Shown here piece by piece: positions 11,780 through 23,052 of a stretch of DNA of 64,000 nucleotides. A model generated the notes under the pieces. The model was not told the DNA's origin and did not search any database. It saw nothing but the letters and a program-made list of their open reading frames with translations. The translations under genes were made by a program, and so were the position numbers. This DNA comes from Mycoplasma sp. CSL7503-lung (GTDB taxonomy: Bacteria; Bacillota_I; Bacilli_A; Mycoplasmatales; Metamycoplasmataceae): positions 1 through 64,000 of the forward strand of contig NZ_JAOPHP010000001.1 of the NCBI RefSeq assembly GCF_025515455.1, in the 5' to 3' direction. The number at the start of each line of letters is the position of its first letter. Position 1 is the stretch's first letter.

Positions 11780-13075
11780 TTATATATATTCTTTAATTAT
11801 TGGGTATTTCTTAGTTATCTCTAAAACAGATTCTTTTAATTTATAAATTAATTTTTCGTGGTGTTCTTCTACTTTACCATCATTTAATTCGATTTCAAAT
11901 TGTATTTTTAATGCTTGATCAATTATTGTGGCTAATTTTTCTCACTGGTCAAAATTTCTACTTGTCATTGCTGCTGTTCCAATTCTGACTCCGCTACATT
12001 GTGTAGGTGGTAATTTATCAAACGGTATACTATTTTTGTTTAAAGTAACATTTATTTTATTTAATATTTTTTCTGCTTTAGCACCGGTCAACATAATCCC
12101 ATTTTTATTAAATTTTTGGACTATATCAAGCATAAAAAGATGATTATCTGTTCCGCCGCTGATTAAACGATATCCAAGATTTGAAAAAGCTTTTGCGAAT
12201 TTTGCCGAATTTTCTACTATTTTTTTTCCATATTCTTTAAATTGAGGTTGTAAAGCTTCATAAAATGCGACAGCTTTTCCTGCGATGGCGTGAAATAAAG
12301 GTCCTCCTTGGTAACCAGGAAATACTCAACGATTTATTTTTTTTGCTATTTCTTCATCGTTTGTCATTATAATTCCTCCACGTCCACCTCTTAAGGTTTT
12401 ATGAGTTGTTGAGGTAATTATATCGGCATATCCAACTGGGGAAGGGTGAGTTCCTGCGACTATTAATCCCGCTATATGTGCAATATCAGCCATCAGTTTT
12501 GCTCCGACTTTATCAGCAATTTCTTTAAATCTTTTAAAATCAATTGTTCTTGAATAGGCTGAATAACCACAAATAATTAAATTTGGTTTTTCCTTTAAAG
12601 CTAATTTTTCAATTTCATCATAATCTAGTTTTTCATCTTGCCCTAAATCATAAGAAACAGAGTTGTAAAATATACCACTAAATGAAATTTTATAACCGTG
12701 TGTTAGGTGTCCGCCCGAACTTAAAGAAAGACCCATAATTTTTCCGCCGCTAGGTACAACAGAAGCAATAGCTGCAGCATTAGCAACTGAACCCGAATAT
12801 GGCTGAACGTTTGCGTATTTAACACCAAAAAGTTTTTGCAAACGCTCGATTGCAGCTGTTTCTACAATATCTACGTATTCGCAACCTCCATAATAACGTT
12901 TATTTGGATATCCTTCACCATATTTATTGGTTAATACGCTACCTTGTGCTCTTAATACGTCTTCAGAAACATAATTTTCACTTGCTATAAGTTCGATATG
13001 TTCAGATTGTCTACTTAATTCTCCATTAATTGCATCGGATACTATTTTATCTTTTAAGTTTATTTTTTTGTACAT
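11780..13075 (-). CDS. glyA: Serine hydroxymethyltransferase
   Basis: 431 residues, normal length. It interconverts serine and glycine with tetrahydrofolate and uses PLP. Visible signatures are [10 protein letters not shown] near the N-terminus, the substrate/PLP segment [23 protein letters not shown], and the PLP-lysine motif [14 protein letters not shown] near residue 230, followed by FPGYQGGPL. It follows pheT by 12 nt with an AAAGGAG site, so it closes the rarA-pheS-ung-pheT-glyA transcription unit. Nothing is unusual apart from the Trp TGA codons. Confidence 0.96.
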
Positions 13076-13087
13076 TTTATGCTCCTT

Positions 13088-15361
13088 TTAGGCATTATAT
13101 TTTGAATTTAATACTTCTATTATTTTCTCAGAAGCGCTTATTCTAAATGTAATTTGTTTATTATTTTCTTTTTGATATTCATCAATTTTTTTAATTGAAT
13201 AAATTTCGTTATTAGCAATTTCATTTATTTCGTTTATAAGATTTTCTACAACTACATTGGTTTCTATACTAAAAGTTATATCAATCGTTTTTAAAGGGTT
13301 TGTATCAATTGATTTATAAGAAAAATTATTAGATATATTTTGTGATTTATTATCTTCTAAAATAGAAGGTTTATTGAATGAATCTAGCAATACCTCTGCG
13401 TAAAATGCATTTGTACTATCATTTTTTGGGTGAAGTTTTCCAATTCAACCTATTAATGTATTATTTGCAACTATATACGCTGATGCGTAAGGGTTCATTT
13501 CTAAATTTAGATTATCTATACTGTTGTTCAAATTAATATCAAAATTTTTATTTTGATATTTTAAATGACGTGTAAATCTAACTTCTTTATTTAAAATGTT
13601 AATTAAATCATTTTTAAAGCTTAAATAATCTTTGGTAGTTGATGCTAGCCCCAAGACCATTTTGTTATTATTTATCATCCCTTTTTCAAAAATATTAATA
13701 TCAATTATTTTTCTTTTTTGGTTATATTCAACAACCTCTTGAAGTGAAGTTATAATAGAATTTCTTACAACTTGACGTTCTTTAGAAACAAAGGTCATCA
13801 AAGACATGTTTTTTTCAAATTTGAATGGATTAAAAAGACTCTTTTCTTCTGAAACTAAAGTAAATGTTCTAACTTCGGTATATCCTTGATTAACTACTTT
13901 TTGTTTCAAATTATTTCTTTTTTGAGTTACATGATATGGTTTAGATAAATATTCATTAGGACTAAAATTATCGTAAGAGTAAATTCTGAATAATTCTTCA
14001 ATAATATCTACGTCTAATTCTATATCGTACCTATAATTTGGAACCATAACTTCTATTTTTTGTTCTTTTTCATTAATTTTAATTTCAAAATCTAAATTTG
14101 ATAATTTTTCTATTGAATCTTTTAATTTATCTAAATCATTAAATTGACCGTATAGTTTTAATAAAGGATAATCTAAAAATACTTTTTTCTTATTTGGAAC
14201 TTTGATAGGATTAATAGTTTGTGAGATTTTTAAATCTTTTACATAATTTCTTATGTATTGCATTCCGATATTTGCAACTTGTGAAGAAATTACTCTTGAA
14301 GCTTGAGATGAACTATTAGAAGATAATTTGATTTCTTTTGCACCATGTCTTACTAATTCGGTAGGAAATACACCTACTTCAAAGATAAATTCTGTTGAAT
14401 TTAAATCACTTTTAGTGTCTTCAAGACCCATAACGGAAGCTATTGAAATAGGTCTTTTTAAATCTTTTATAATTAGTACTTTTTCAACTTCAATTTCTTT
14501 GTTTCCTAATATTTTTATTTTACCTGTGAAAATTTCATCTGTTATTTGGTCGGATACTTTATTTTTATCATAAACATGCGCTGTTGCTCCTGTGTTTAAT
14601 AAAGTAAGATTAGTTAAGTTAACAGCTCAATTATGTAATGAAGAAATATCATGTTTAGCTAAAAGCATTTTTTCGTATAAAGTTGTTTCTTTATTACCTT
14701 TAACTTCGCTAAAACTTAATTCTGAAGCAATTGTATTTTTAACTTTGATATTTGATTCGAATGTTGGTTTAATTTCTTCTAAATCAAATTTAAAATCTGT
14801 ATTGTAATATGCAGCAATTTCTTTTGCTACAAAATAATATGAATTAAGATCATTACGATTTGTGGTTAGTGAAATTTCAATTATGTAATCATCTAATCCT
14901 AAAAGTTTTATAGGATCATCGTTAATTGTTGCAAAGTTTTTAGGTAATACTAGAATTTCATCTTTTTCTGCTAAAAGATCTCATTTGTAGCCAATTTCAC
15001 TTCAAGCTGCCATCATGCCTTCTGATAGTTCACCTTTTAGTTTTTTTGCTCCAAAAGTAAAATCACCTTTTTTAGCACCAACAGGAAAACAAACTATAAA
15101 ATCACCATTTTTTAAAATTCTATTAGTAGTTTGTATTTGTATTATTCCATTTTTAGTTTCTAATTTAACGATATCAAGACGATCAGAGTTTGGATTATCT
15201 TTTACCTCTAAAACATTGGCGAATAATAATCCTTCGACATCACTAAATTTTTTAGTATCTTCAACTTCAATTCCTAAATTATTTAATGCAATTTCTACTT
15301 CTTTGTGGCTTAGTTTTTTATTAGGTAAAAATTTATTTATATGATTTAATGATAAAAGCAT
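13088..15361 (-). CDS. pheT: Phenylalanyl-tRNA synthetase beta subunit
   Basis: 757 residues, close to the family norm. It partners PheS to charge tRNA-Phe. The N-terminal part is the EMAP-like tRNA-binding domain (LEVKDNPNSDRLDIVKLET, FTFGAKKLKGELSEGMM), the middle holds the B3/4 and B5 domains (RHGAKEIKLSSNSSSQASR), and the C-terminus is the ferredoxin-fold anticodon-binding domain (ITFRISASEKIIEVL). The ATG overlaps the ung stop as TAATG and has a strong AAGGAGG site inside the ung 3' end. Interposition of ung between pheS and pheT is notable, since the two subunits are normally adjacent. Confidence 0.96.
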
Positions 15362-16044
15362 TAAATTACCTCCTTAGTTAAATCTCAATTAATTTGTCTT
15401 GTTTTATGTTTTTTTAGCAAATTATTTATCTTTTTAAATAATTGAAAATTTTCAAATCCTCTTTTGTAACTAAAAGGGGAAGGGTGAGAAGTTGCTAGAA
15501 TATTTTCGTCTGATATTTTACTTATATTTGGTAATTTTTGGATATATTCTTGCGCTTGTTTTCCTAATGCAACTATAATGACGTTATTATTTTCGTTTAT
15601 TGTTTGCTCAACTACTTTTAAAGTAAAGTTTTCTCATCCAATATTTTTATGAGAATTGGCTTTACCACATTCTACAGTCAAAACAGTATTCAATAACAAG
15701 ACTCCTTGTTTTGCTCAATTAACAAGTGAATTTGTTTCCAATTTAACTTCCGGATAATCTTTTTGAAGTTCTTTAAAAATATTTCTCAATGATGGAGGAG
15801 TTTTTTTATCTCTAGATGAAAATGCTAAACCATCTGCGGTTCCTAAAGTATGATACGGATCTTGTCCAATGAAAATAACTTTTGTATCCTTTACTTGAAA
15901 AAATTCAAATGCTCTAAAAATATCTGTTTGATATGGTAAGATAACTTTATTTTCTTTTTCAGAAATAGATAATTGATTGATAATGTTGTTAAAGTAAGGT
16001 TTTTTACCTTCTTCTGTTAATATATTTAAAAAACTATTTTTCAT
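15361..16044 (-). CDS. ung: Uracil-DNA glycosylase
   Basis: 227 residues, full length for family 1. It removes uracil from DNA. The catalytic water-activating motif appears as [18 protein letters not shown] near residue 70, the uracil-recognition Asn strand as [12 protein letters not shown], and the leucine-intercalation motif as [18 protein letters not shown]. The ATG lies inside the 3' end of pheS (11-nt overlap) and its stop overlaps the pheT start, so it is translationally coupled on both sides. Neighbours are tRNA synthetase subunits and rarA. Confidence 0.96.
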
Positions 16045-17008
16045 ATTTAAACTGCTCCAAAATTCTTAAATCATTTTTATATAGATCTCTAATATCTGTA
16101 AATCCATATTTAATCATTGTTATTCTTTCTAAACCTAAACCGGCTGCGAATCCGTTGTATTCTTTTGCGTTATATCCTGCTAATTCTAAAACTTTTGGAT
16201 GTAACATACCGGCCCCAAGTATTTCAATTCATCTACCTTTATAGAAAACATCAACTTCAACACTTGGTTCCGTAAATGGGAAGTAACTTGGTCTTAATCT
16301 AATATCAACTTCTTGTTCTAAGACGTATGATAATAGTGATTTTAGAGTTCAAATTAAGTTTTGAAAACTAACTTTACCGATTGAAACGAAGTCTAATTGT
16401 GTAAATTGATGAGAGTGAGTCGCGTCATCTTCGTCATTTCTGTACACTTTACCAATAGAAAAAATTGAAACTTCTTTATTTTCTTCTTTAGAATATTTAT
16501 ATTCATCTAGTGCACGAGCAGTAATACCTGTATTGTGTGTTCTTAATAATGTTTTAGGATCGAAGTATAAAGAGTCATGCATCGCTCTTGCCGGGTGGTT
16601 CGAAGGAATATTAAGGCGTTCAAAATTAAATTCATCTGAGACGATTTCACCATCTTCTTGTTCATAATATCCTCTTTGTAAAAATCAATCTCTTAATCTT
16701 TCTTCAATAATTGTAATTGGGTGTAAAGATGATTTTAAATTTACTGGTTCAGTAAAATCAACAAAACTAGATTTTAATTTTTCTTGTATTTCGATATCTT
16801 TAATTCTTAATTCTGCTAATTTAAAAAATTCTTCATATTCTTTTTTTAGAAGATTAATCTCTCTACCTATTTCTTTTTTTTCTTCAACTGATGCGGTTTT
16901 TATTTTCTGTTGTAGTTTGAAAATTTCGCCATTTGTTCCTAAAAGTTCTGATTTAATTTTTTTTAGATCTTCTAGTTTGTTAATTGTATTAATATCAATT
17001 TTTATCAT
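16034..17008 (-). CDS. pheS: Phenylalanyl-tRNA synthetase alpha subunit
   Basis: 324 residues, typical. It is the catalytic subunit of the PheST heterotetramer. It has an N-terminal coiled coil ([19 protein letters not shown]) then the class II core: motif 2 around [36 protein letters not shown], and the C-terminal motif 3 region reading [13 protein letters not shown] in reverse translation near 16110. The start at 17008 is chosen because AAAGGAGAAATA precedes it; it overlaps the rarA stop as TAATG. An upstream TTG at 17038 is in frame but has no ribosome site. Confidence 0.95.
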
Positions 17009-18225
17009 TATTTCTCCTTTATTTTTATTTTTTCTCAATATTTTTTTGAATCTTGTTCAAATTTTGAATCACCATATTCAAATATTTTAATATTTTGAAT
17101 ATTTTTAGGTAAATAATTTTGCTCAACTCAATTATTTTTAAAGTCATGTGGGTATTTATATCCAATTCCATGACCTAATTTTGAGGCAGATTTATAATGT
17201 GAATCTTTTAAATGCTTTGGTATTGGATATATTTTACCTTCATCGAGCATTTCTTCAACTTTTTTAAGGGCTAAATATCCAGAATTGCTCTTTGGAGAAT
17301 TAGCCAAATCTATAATGGCGGCAGAAATAGCTAATTTTCCTTCTGGCTCGCCAAGTCTTTCATAAACTCTAATTGCAGCTTCTGTGCGATAACCTAAATT
17401 AGGATTAGCCATCCCAACATCCTCATACGCTACACAAAGCATTCTTCTAAATAAGCCGTTAACGTCGCCTGTTTTTAAAATTAATAATCCATAATAAAGA
17501 GATGCGTCAATATCGCTTCCTCTAAGACTTTTGTGAAATGCTGATAAGTTGTTGTAATGTTCGCTAGAATTTGAATCGCTATAAAAATTTATATTTGGTA
17601 TTATTTTCTTTAAGTCTTGTTTTGATATTTCTTTTTCATCATCTAATATTAAAGAAATTAATTGTAAGTTATTTAAGCATAATCTTAAATCTCCGGAAGA
17701 AAACCGAGAAAGAGCAAGTAAAACTTCATCACTTATCTTTATTTTAATTTTTTTATTTATTATCAATTTTCTGATATATTCAACAATATCTGTTTCACTT
17801 ATTTTTTCTAATGATAGAATTTGCATTCTGCTTCTCAACGCAGGATTAACTTTAAAATATGGGTTTTCTGTTGTTGTGGCATAAACTATAACTTTATCAA
17901 ATTCTAAATATGAAAGCAATATATCTTGTTTATCCTTGTTCAATCTATGTATTTCGTCTATTATAATTATTTCGTTGTTTTCTAAAATTTTAGTTAATTT
18001 AGCTTTATCATCGATTGAAGCATTAAAATATTCGTAATTTAAACCCATATTTTTAGCTAAAATTAGCGCCATAGTAGTTTTTCCTACGCCGCTTTCTCCA
18101 AAAAAAATAAAACTAGTAGTAATTTTATTTTTTGAAACTTTTTTCAAAAGTTCTACTATGTTTTTTTGACCTGCAATATCATCGAATGTTTCTGGCCTTA
18201 AACTATTTGCTAAATTATTAATCAT
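17008..18225 (-). CDS. rarA: Replication-associated recombination protein RarA
   Basis: 405 residues. AAA+ ATPase of the clamp-loader type that acts at stalled replication forks (MgsA/RarA). Walker A is FFGESGVGKTTMA near residue 45, Walker B is IIIIDEIHRLN, sensor/arginine finger region is NPALRSRMQ, and the C-terminal tetramerisation domain carries HKSLRGSDIDASLYYG, RRMLCVAYEDVGMANP and YPIPKHLKDSHY. It leads the operon rarA-pheS-ung-pheT-glyA and is divergent from trmB with about 72 nt between. The final 40 residues follow a TGA-coded Trp. Confidence 0.95.
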
Positions 18226-18284
18226 ATTTTTATATATTATATTATTTTTTTATAGTTTTATATCATATATTTAAATAACTCTTA

Positions 18285-18290
18285 TATAAT
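18285..18290 (+). promoter_or_regulatory. -10 box of trmB giving a probable leaderless mRNA
   Basis: TATAAT ends only seven bases before the trmB ATG (18298), so initiation at the usual distance falls on or next to the A of the ATG. No Shine-Dalgarno sequence exists in between. Confidence 0.6.
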
Positions 18291-18297
18291 TTAAATT

Positions 18298-18906
18298 ATG
18301 AGATTAAGACATGATAATACAGCACAAGATAAATTAAATAATTCAGAGTTTTATTTAAATAAATTTCCAATCCAATTACAACCAAACGATGTTGTTGAAA
18401 TTGGGGCAGGCAAAGGTGAGATGATCGCTCAATTAGCGCTTAATAATCCTGAAATAAGATTTTTTGCAATTGAAAAATATCCAACAGTTGCTAACAAAAT
18501 CTTAAACAAAATTAATGATTTAAAGTTAACTAATTTATTTATAATTACAGAAAATGCAGATAATTTAAGTGAAATTTTCGAAGGAAATGTAGATAAAATT
18601 TGATTAACATTTAGTGATCCTTGACCAAAAAATTCTCACGAGAGAAGAAGGTTAACCTATAAAAAATATTTAAATTTATATGAAAAATTATTAACCCAAA
18701 ACGGTCAATTACATTTAAAAACTGATAACGATAATTTTTTCAATTATTCAATTGAAAGTTTAAAAGAAAATGATTGAGAAATTATTGATTTAACAACCGA
18801 TTTACACAATTCAAAATATAATGAAAATAATTATAAAACAGGTTATGAAATTAAATGATCTAGTAAAGGAAAAAACATTAATTATTTATACGCTAGAAAA
18901 AAATAA
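18298..18906 (+). CDS. trmB: tRNA (guanine-N7)-methyltransferase
   Basis: 202 residues, normal length. It makes m7G46 in tRNA using S-adenosylmethionine. Signatures are MRLRHDN at the N-terminus, the SAM-binding VVEIGAGKGEMI, ENADNL, and the family motif LTFSDPWPKNSHERRRLT, in which both Trp next to TGA-rich sequence are TGA-coded, plus the C-terminal GYEIKWSSKG. The promoter sits directly at the start codon. It is transcribed away from rarA. A TCTTTT/AAAAGA hairpin follows without a clear T-run. Confidence 0.95.
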
Positions 18907-18955
18907 TCTTTTATTTATTTAAAAGAATTATAATTATAATTAATAGGAGCTAAAA

Positions 18956-19186
18956 ATGAACAAAGAAAATAAGAAAATAGACTATATTCAATTTAGAAAA
19001 AATGAAATCGAATATGCTAGAGCAAAAGTTTTACAAGAACAAAATAAGGCAAAATATTTTGATGAACAAAAACAATTAGTATGATATAAAAAAGATATTT
19101 TTTATAATTTATTTGGAACGTTTGTTGCAATGTTTTTAATTGCTACTTTTTTGGTAATAGCCTATGTAATAGGGAGAATTGCTTAA
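18956..19186 (+). CDS. Small single-pass membrane protein upstream of cdaM
   Basis: 76 residues. A charged helical N-terminus (about 50 residues, YIQFRKNEIEYARAKVLQEQ) is followed by one C-terminal membrane helix (FVAMFLIATFLVIAYVIG). It has an AGGAG site and sits in front of the diadenylate cyclase gene, with one base between stop and next ATG. I do not recognise the family. The coupling suggests a partner or regulator of the cyclase, comparable in position to CdaR in Firmicutes but with no sequence resemblance that I can see. Confidence 0.8.
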
Positions 19187-19187
19187 A

Positions 19188-19784
19188 ATGGTTGTAGTTA
19201 ATTACGTGATTTTAGGGTTTGTTATTGCGATTTTTATTTTAATTTTACTTAGTTTATTAATCGTCGGATTACCACATCTAAAAAAATGATTTAGTAATTA
19301 TTTTAAGAAATCTAAGTATGATAAATTGGGTCGTAGTAGCCAAATTCGTTTGATTAACCAACTTAGAGAAAGTGTGGAGTATTTATCTAAACATAAAATA
19401 GGTGCTCTAATAACAATAGAAAATAATGATAATATTGACAATTTAAGAACTGATGGAATTATTTTAAATGCTAATATTTCTAGTTCTCTTTTAATTTCTA
19501 TTTTTAATAAAAATTCGCCATTGCATGATGGTGCGGTCGTTATACGTGATAATAAAATTTATTATGCATCAACTTTTTATAAAATAACCAAAAAATCATT
19601 AGAAAGCGATTTTGGTTCTAGACATCGTGCTGCGATTGGTATTTCCGAACAAAGTGATGCAACTACAATAGTAGTTTCTGAAGAAAATGGTAGCGTTAAA
19701 ATTATGAAAGATCGTAATATAAGTTCTGTTAAAATTGAATATTTCCAAGAGGAATTGATTAAATATTTAATCGAAAAATCATAA
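19188..19784 (+). CDS. cdaM: Diadenylate cyclase, CdaM type
   Basis: 198 residues. It condenses two ATP to c-di-AMP. A single N-terminal membrane helix (FVIAIFILILLSLLIVGLP) is followed by the DAC domain with the DGA motif LHDGAVVI (D114-A116) and RHR motif GSRHRAAIG (R145-R147). Typical CdaA has three membrane helices and about 270 residues; the one-helix form is that described as CdaM in Mycoplasma pneumoniae. The stop overlaps the mgtE ATG (TAATG), linking c-di-AMP synthesis to magnesium transport. Confidence 0.93.
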
Positions 19785-21259
19785 TGGAAAATAATAACAT
19801 CGAACAATTACAAAGCCAAATTCTTCATGAAGAAATAAAAAATTTAATATCATCAAAAAGCGTAAAACTACTAAGAGAATTGGAAGAAGATACTCCTCAT
19901 GCCGATTTTGCAAGGGCAGTTGAATCATTAACAAGCGAACAACAAATATACGTTCTTAGAATACTTAGAACCGAAGAAGCGGCAGAGGTTTTTTCTTATT
20001 TAGACGATGAAATTCAAACTAATTTAGTTATTCAATTTAGCGATGATTTAGGTGAAAAAGTTTTACAAGAAATAGAAACAGATGAATTAGCTGACATTAT
20101 TGAAGATTTACCTGTAAATATAACAAGAAAAATTTTATCTAATACTTCTAAAGATAAAAGAGATAAGATTAATCAATTGCTATCCTATTCAGATGACCAA
20201 ATAGGTAGTTTTATGAGTGTTGACTTTTCTATTTTAAAGTCTAATTGAACTGCAAGAAAAGCTATTTCTAAAATTAGGGCAGATTATAATAAAAATGTTT
20301 TAATGGGTCACAATTTTTATATTGTAGATCAACAAGGTAAGTTGGTTGGAGATATAACATTAGAAGAGTTAGTCTTTTCAGATGAAAATTCATTGTTAGA
20401 TGAATTATATAATGCTGTTGCAAGTGTAAAAACAACAGATGATAAAGAGTATGCGGCACAAATTTTTTCTAATCATGATAGGTCAACACTACCCGTTGTT
20501 TCTAGTGATAAAAGATTGATAGGTATGATTACTTCTGATGATATTATCGACATTATTCAAGATGAGGCTACTGAAGATATTTATAAAATGGCCGGTATTC
20601 GCGACGAAAATGTTGAAGATAGTTATATTAAAAAATCAATTAGAAATATAGTTAGAGCTAGAGTTTTTTGGTTGATTATATTAATGATATCAGCAACAAT
20701 TTCCCAATACATAATCCAAGAATTTACTTCAATAAGTGAAAGTTTTTTTAGTAGCGTGGTTCATGTGACTATTTCAACTGGTATAATAACCTCTTTAATA
20801 CCGATAATTAGTGGTGCAGCAGGTAATGCAGGTTCTCAATCTTCAACTACGGTTACGCGTGCAGCATCGTTAGGTGATTTTAAAAATAATGAATATGGTA
20901 AAGTAGTTTGAAAAGAAACTACTATAGGTTTAATAATCGGTTTAATAATGTTTTTAGTAAATATTGTTAGGTTATATATTTATTATTCAATTCCGTTTTT
21001 CAGAGATCCTTCTCTTAAATGAGGAGAACTATCTTTTATAATAATAGCAAGTTCATTTTCTTTATGGATAGTAGTTATTTTAGCAAAATTTCTAGGAACA
21101 GTTATACCTCTTTTAGCTATTAAATTAAAAAAAGATCCGGCCGTAATGTCGGCGCCAATTTTAACTACTTTATCAGATGCTTTAGCTACATTAATTTTCT
21201 TTGGTTTAAACATATTAGTCATGTATATTGCTTATGTAGCGGGATTATTAGGAACATAA
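19784..21259 (+). CDS. mgtE: Magnesium transporter MgtE
   Basis: 491 residues. Mg2+ channel gated by its cytoplasmic domains. The N-terminal helical MgtE_N repeat domain spans about residues 20-135, two CBS domains about 140-260 (FYIVDQQGKLVGDITLEEL, HDRSTLPVVSSDKRLIGMI), a connecting helix, then five membrane helices with the signature SGAAGNAGSQSSTTVTRA and DPAVMSAPILTTLSDALATL. It is translationally coupled to cdaM. A hypothetical gene follows after 28 nt with its own AAGGAG site. Confidence 0.95.
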
Positions 21260-21287
21260 ATAATATTAATGTAAGGAGAAAAATAAT

Positions 21288-21659
21288 ATGGATAAAAATT
21301 TAGATAATGTTTTAGATTTTGACAAATTAAAATCATTAGCAGAGGAATATAACGAGCATAATCAGGAAGCTAAAAGAATTAAAAAAGAAATTGAAAGTGA
21401 ACTTGGTGGTTTAGATTTCGAAATTAATGAAAGATTAAATGATGGTGGTGTTTTAAGTTATAAACCTGCAACAACAGTAACAAGAGTAGATAGAAAAATG
21501 CTTTTAAATCTTCTTTATAAAATCATAATAGATGCCGATCGAGAAAATGAAAAAATACCGAACGATGAAGAGTTAAAAGATAAGATTCAAAATGAATGTA
21601 CAATTGAAAAAGAAGTAAAATGAAAAGTTACAATTAAGAAAGGAAAAAATGTTAATTAA
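21288..21659 (+). CDS. Conserved-looking small protein of unknown function
   Basis: 123 residues. Mostly helical with a charged coiled-coil start (LAEEYNEHNQEAKRIKKEIE), then GGLDFEINERLNDGGVLSYK and a Lys-rich end after a TGA-coded Trp. An AAGGAG site lies six bases upstream. It overlaps the next gene by 11 nt, so it is part of the cdaM-mgtE-pgsA transcription unit. No motif is recognised; the K/E-rich pattern resembles small nucleic-acid-associated proteins but this is weak. Confidence 0.75.
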
Positions 21660-22311
21660 AGTTAATAGAATGTTTGAAGAAACTAATACAACTACCACAA
21701 GTTCTAGTTCTATTAGTGCATTAGGAAGTGGTAATATAATAATCTGAGTAATATTAGGTGTTCTTTTAACCTTGATAGGTGTTTATTTTATATATTCATA
21801 TATTAAAGAGAAGATTGAGAAAAAAAGAACAAGAATTGCCGCTAAAGAATTTGAAAATGATTCTTTAAAATATCGTTATGAATTAATGGTTAAAATTAAT
21901 AAATTAGTAGAATTAAATGCAAAAATTCACGACGATTTTGTCGTAAGTATTGGCGAATATAAAATGGGTCAAATAAATAACGCTACAAGAGAATTGTTAG
22001 AAAATATCATGAGTTCTTACGAATATAAAACATTTATTATTCCGGATGAAAAATTAAACAATTTAAAAACAAAATTAAATATGTTAAAAGATTTAAACTC
22101 AAATCTTTGAAATAAAAAATTAAACGAAATAATTGTCTATTTTAAAAATGAGGAAGATAAAATTTATAAACAAGTAAAAGAACAAAATAAAACAGAAATA
22201 GATGATTTAAAAGATATAAATACAATTAAAGAAGAACTTAAAACTATGCACATTGATGCTTTGAATAAAAGTAAAAGAGAAAGTTTAAATGAAGATTTTC
22301 AAGAAAAATAA
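21649..22311 (+). CDS. Single-pass membrane protein with coiled coil
   Basis: 220 residues. A short Ser/Thr-rich extracellular N-terminus is followed by a membrane helix (IIIWVILGVLLTLIGVYFIYSY, about residues 30-50), then a positively charged stop-transfer segment and long cytoplasmic helices. The topology recalls EzrA-like or LemA-like proteins but I see no diagnostic motif. AAGAAAGG precedes the ATG. It overlaps both the upstream gene (11 nt) and pgsA (23 nt), indicating coupled translation. Confidence 0.8.
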
Positions 22312-22906
22312 AATACCTAATTTATTAACTATTTTACGTATTTTATTTATTATCCCTGTCGTAGGTTTAGCGATATATTTTTCAAACGATTATTATCTCC
22401 GTTTTGATGAAAAGAATAAAACAATTATACTTTTAATCATATTATTCTTTTTCATTATTGCTATGTTGACTGACTTTATTGACGGTTATTTAGCAAGAAA
22501 ATGAAAGGTAGTATCAACTTTTGGCAAAATTTTTGATCCTATAGCAGATAAATTAATGACAACGTCTGTTCTAATTTTTTTAAGTATTAATAATTTTTTA
22601 CCTTATACATACTTAATTTTACTTATTTTAAGAGATATAGTTGTAGATGCATTTAGAATAATTATGTCTAAAAATAATGTTAAAGTAGAGGCTATTAAAA
22701 GTGCTAAGTGAAAAACCATGACATTATCGATTGCTATAGTGATCTTATTCATATTAATTTTAGTAGATATACATACAGAAAATAACTTTTTACATTATTG
22801 AAATTGAAGTAAATGAGTTTATACTTTATACTTTATAATACCTGTAACATTATCAACATTTTCAGGATATTTATATTATAAAAAAGCAAGACCGTTTTTT
22901 ATTTAG
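22289..22906 (+). CDS. pgsA: CDP-diacylglycerol-glycerol-3-phosphate 3-phosphatidyltransferase
   Basis: 205 residues. Committed step to phosphatidylglycerol at the membrane. The CDP-alcohol phosphotransferase motif DG..AR........G...D...D is complete: DFIDGYLARK, then STFGKIFDPIADK, with the intervening Trp coded by TGA. N-terminal IPNLLTILRILFIIPV is typical. Several membrane helices follow. Last gene of the cdaM unit; a terminator lies directly after it. Confidence 0.93.
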
Positions 22907-22908
22907 TT

Positions 22909-22935
22909 AAAGAAGCTTACTAGGCTTCTTTTTTG
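22909..22935 (+). terminator. Terminator after pgsA
   Basis: Stem AGAAGC/GCTTCT with six following T residues, just after the pgsA stop. Confidence 0.85.
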
Positions 22936-23052
22936 TATTTCATAAAAAGTCCCATATTAACCAAGAAAAAATAAATAATAATTTATTCCCTTGAATTACT
23001 GCCTTATTTAATATATAATAAATTGTAAAACATTTTAAAAAGGGGTTAATAA

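Noticed and set aside
13088-18225. Apparent fragmentation of pheS, pheT, ung, glyA and rarA into short frames
   Set aside because: All breaks are TGA codons at conserved Trp positions; with code 4 each gene is continuous.
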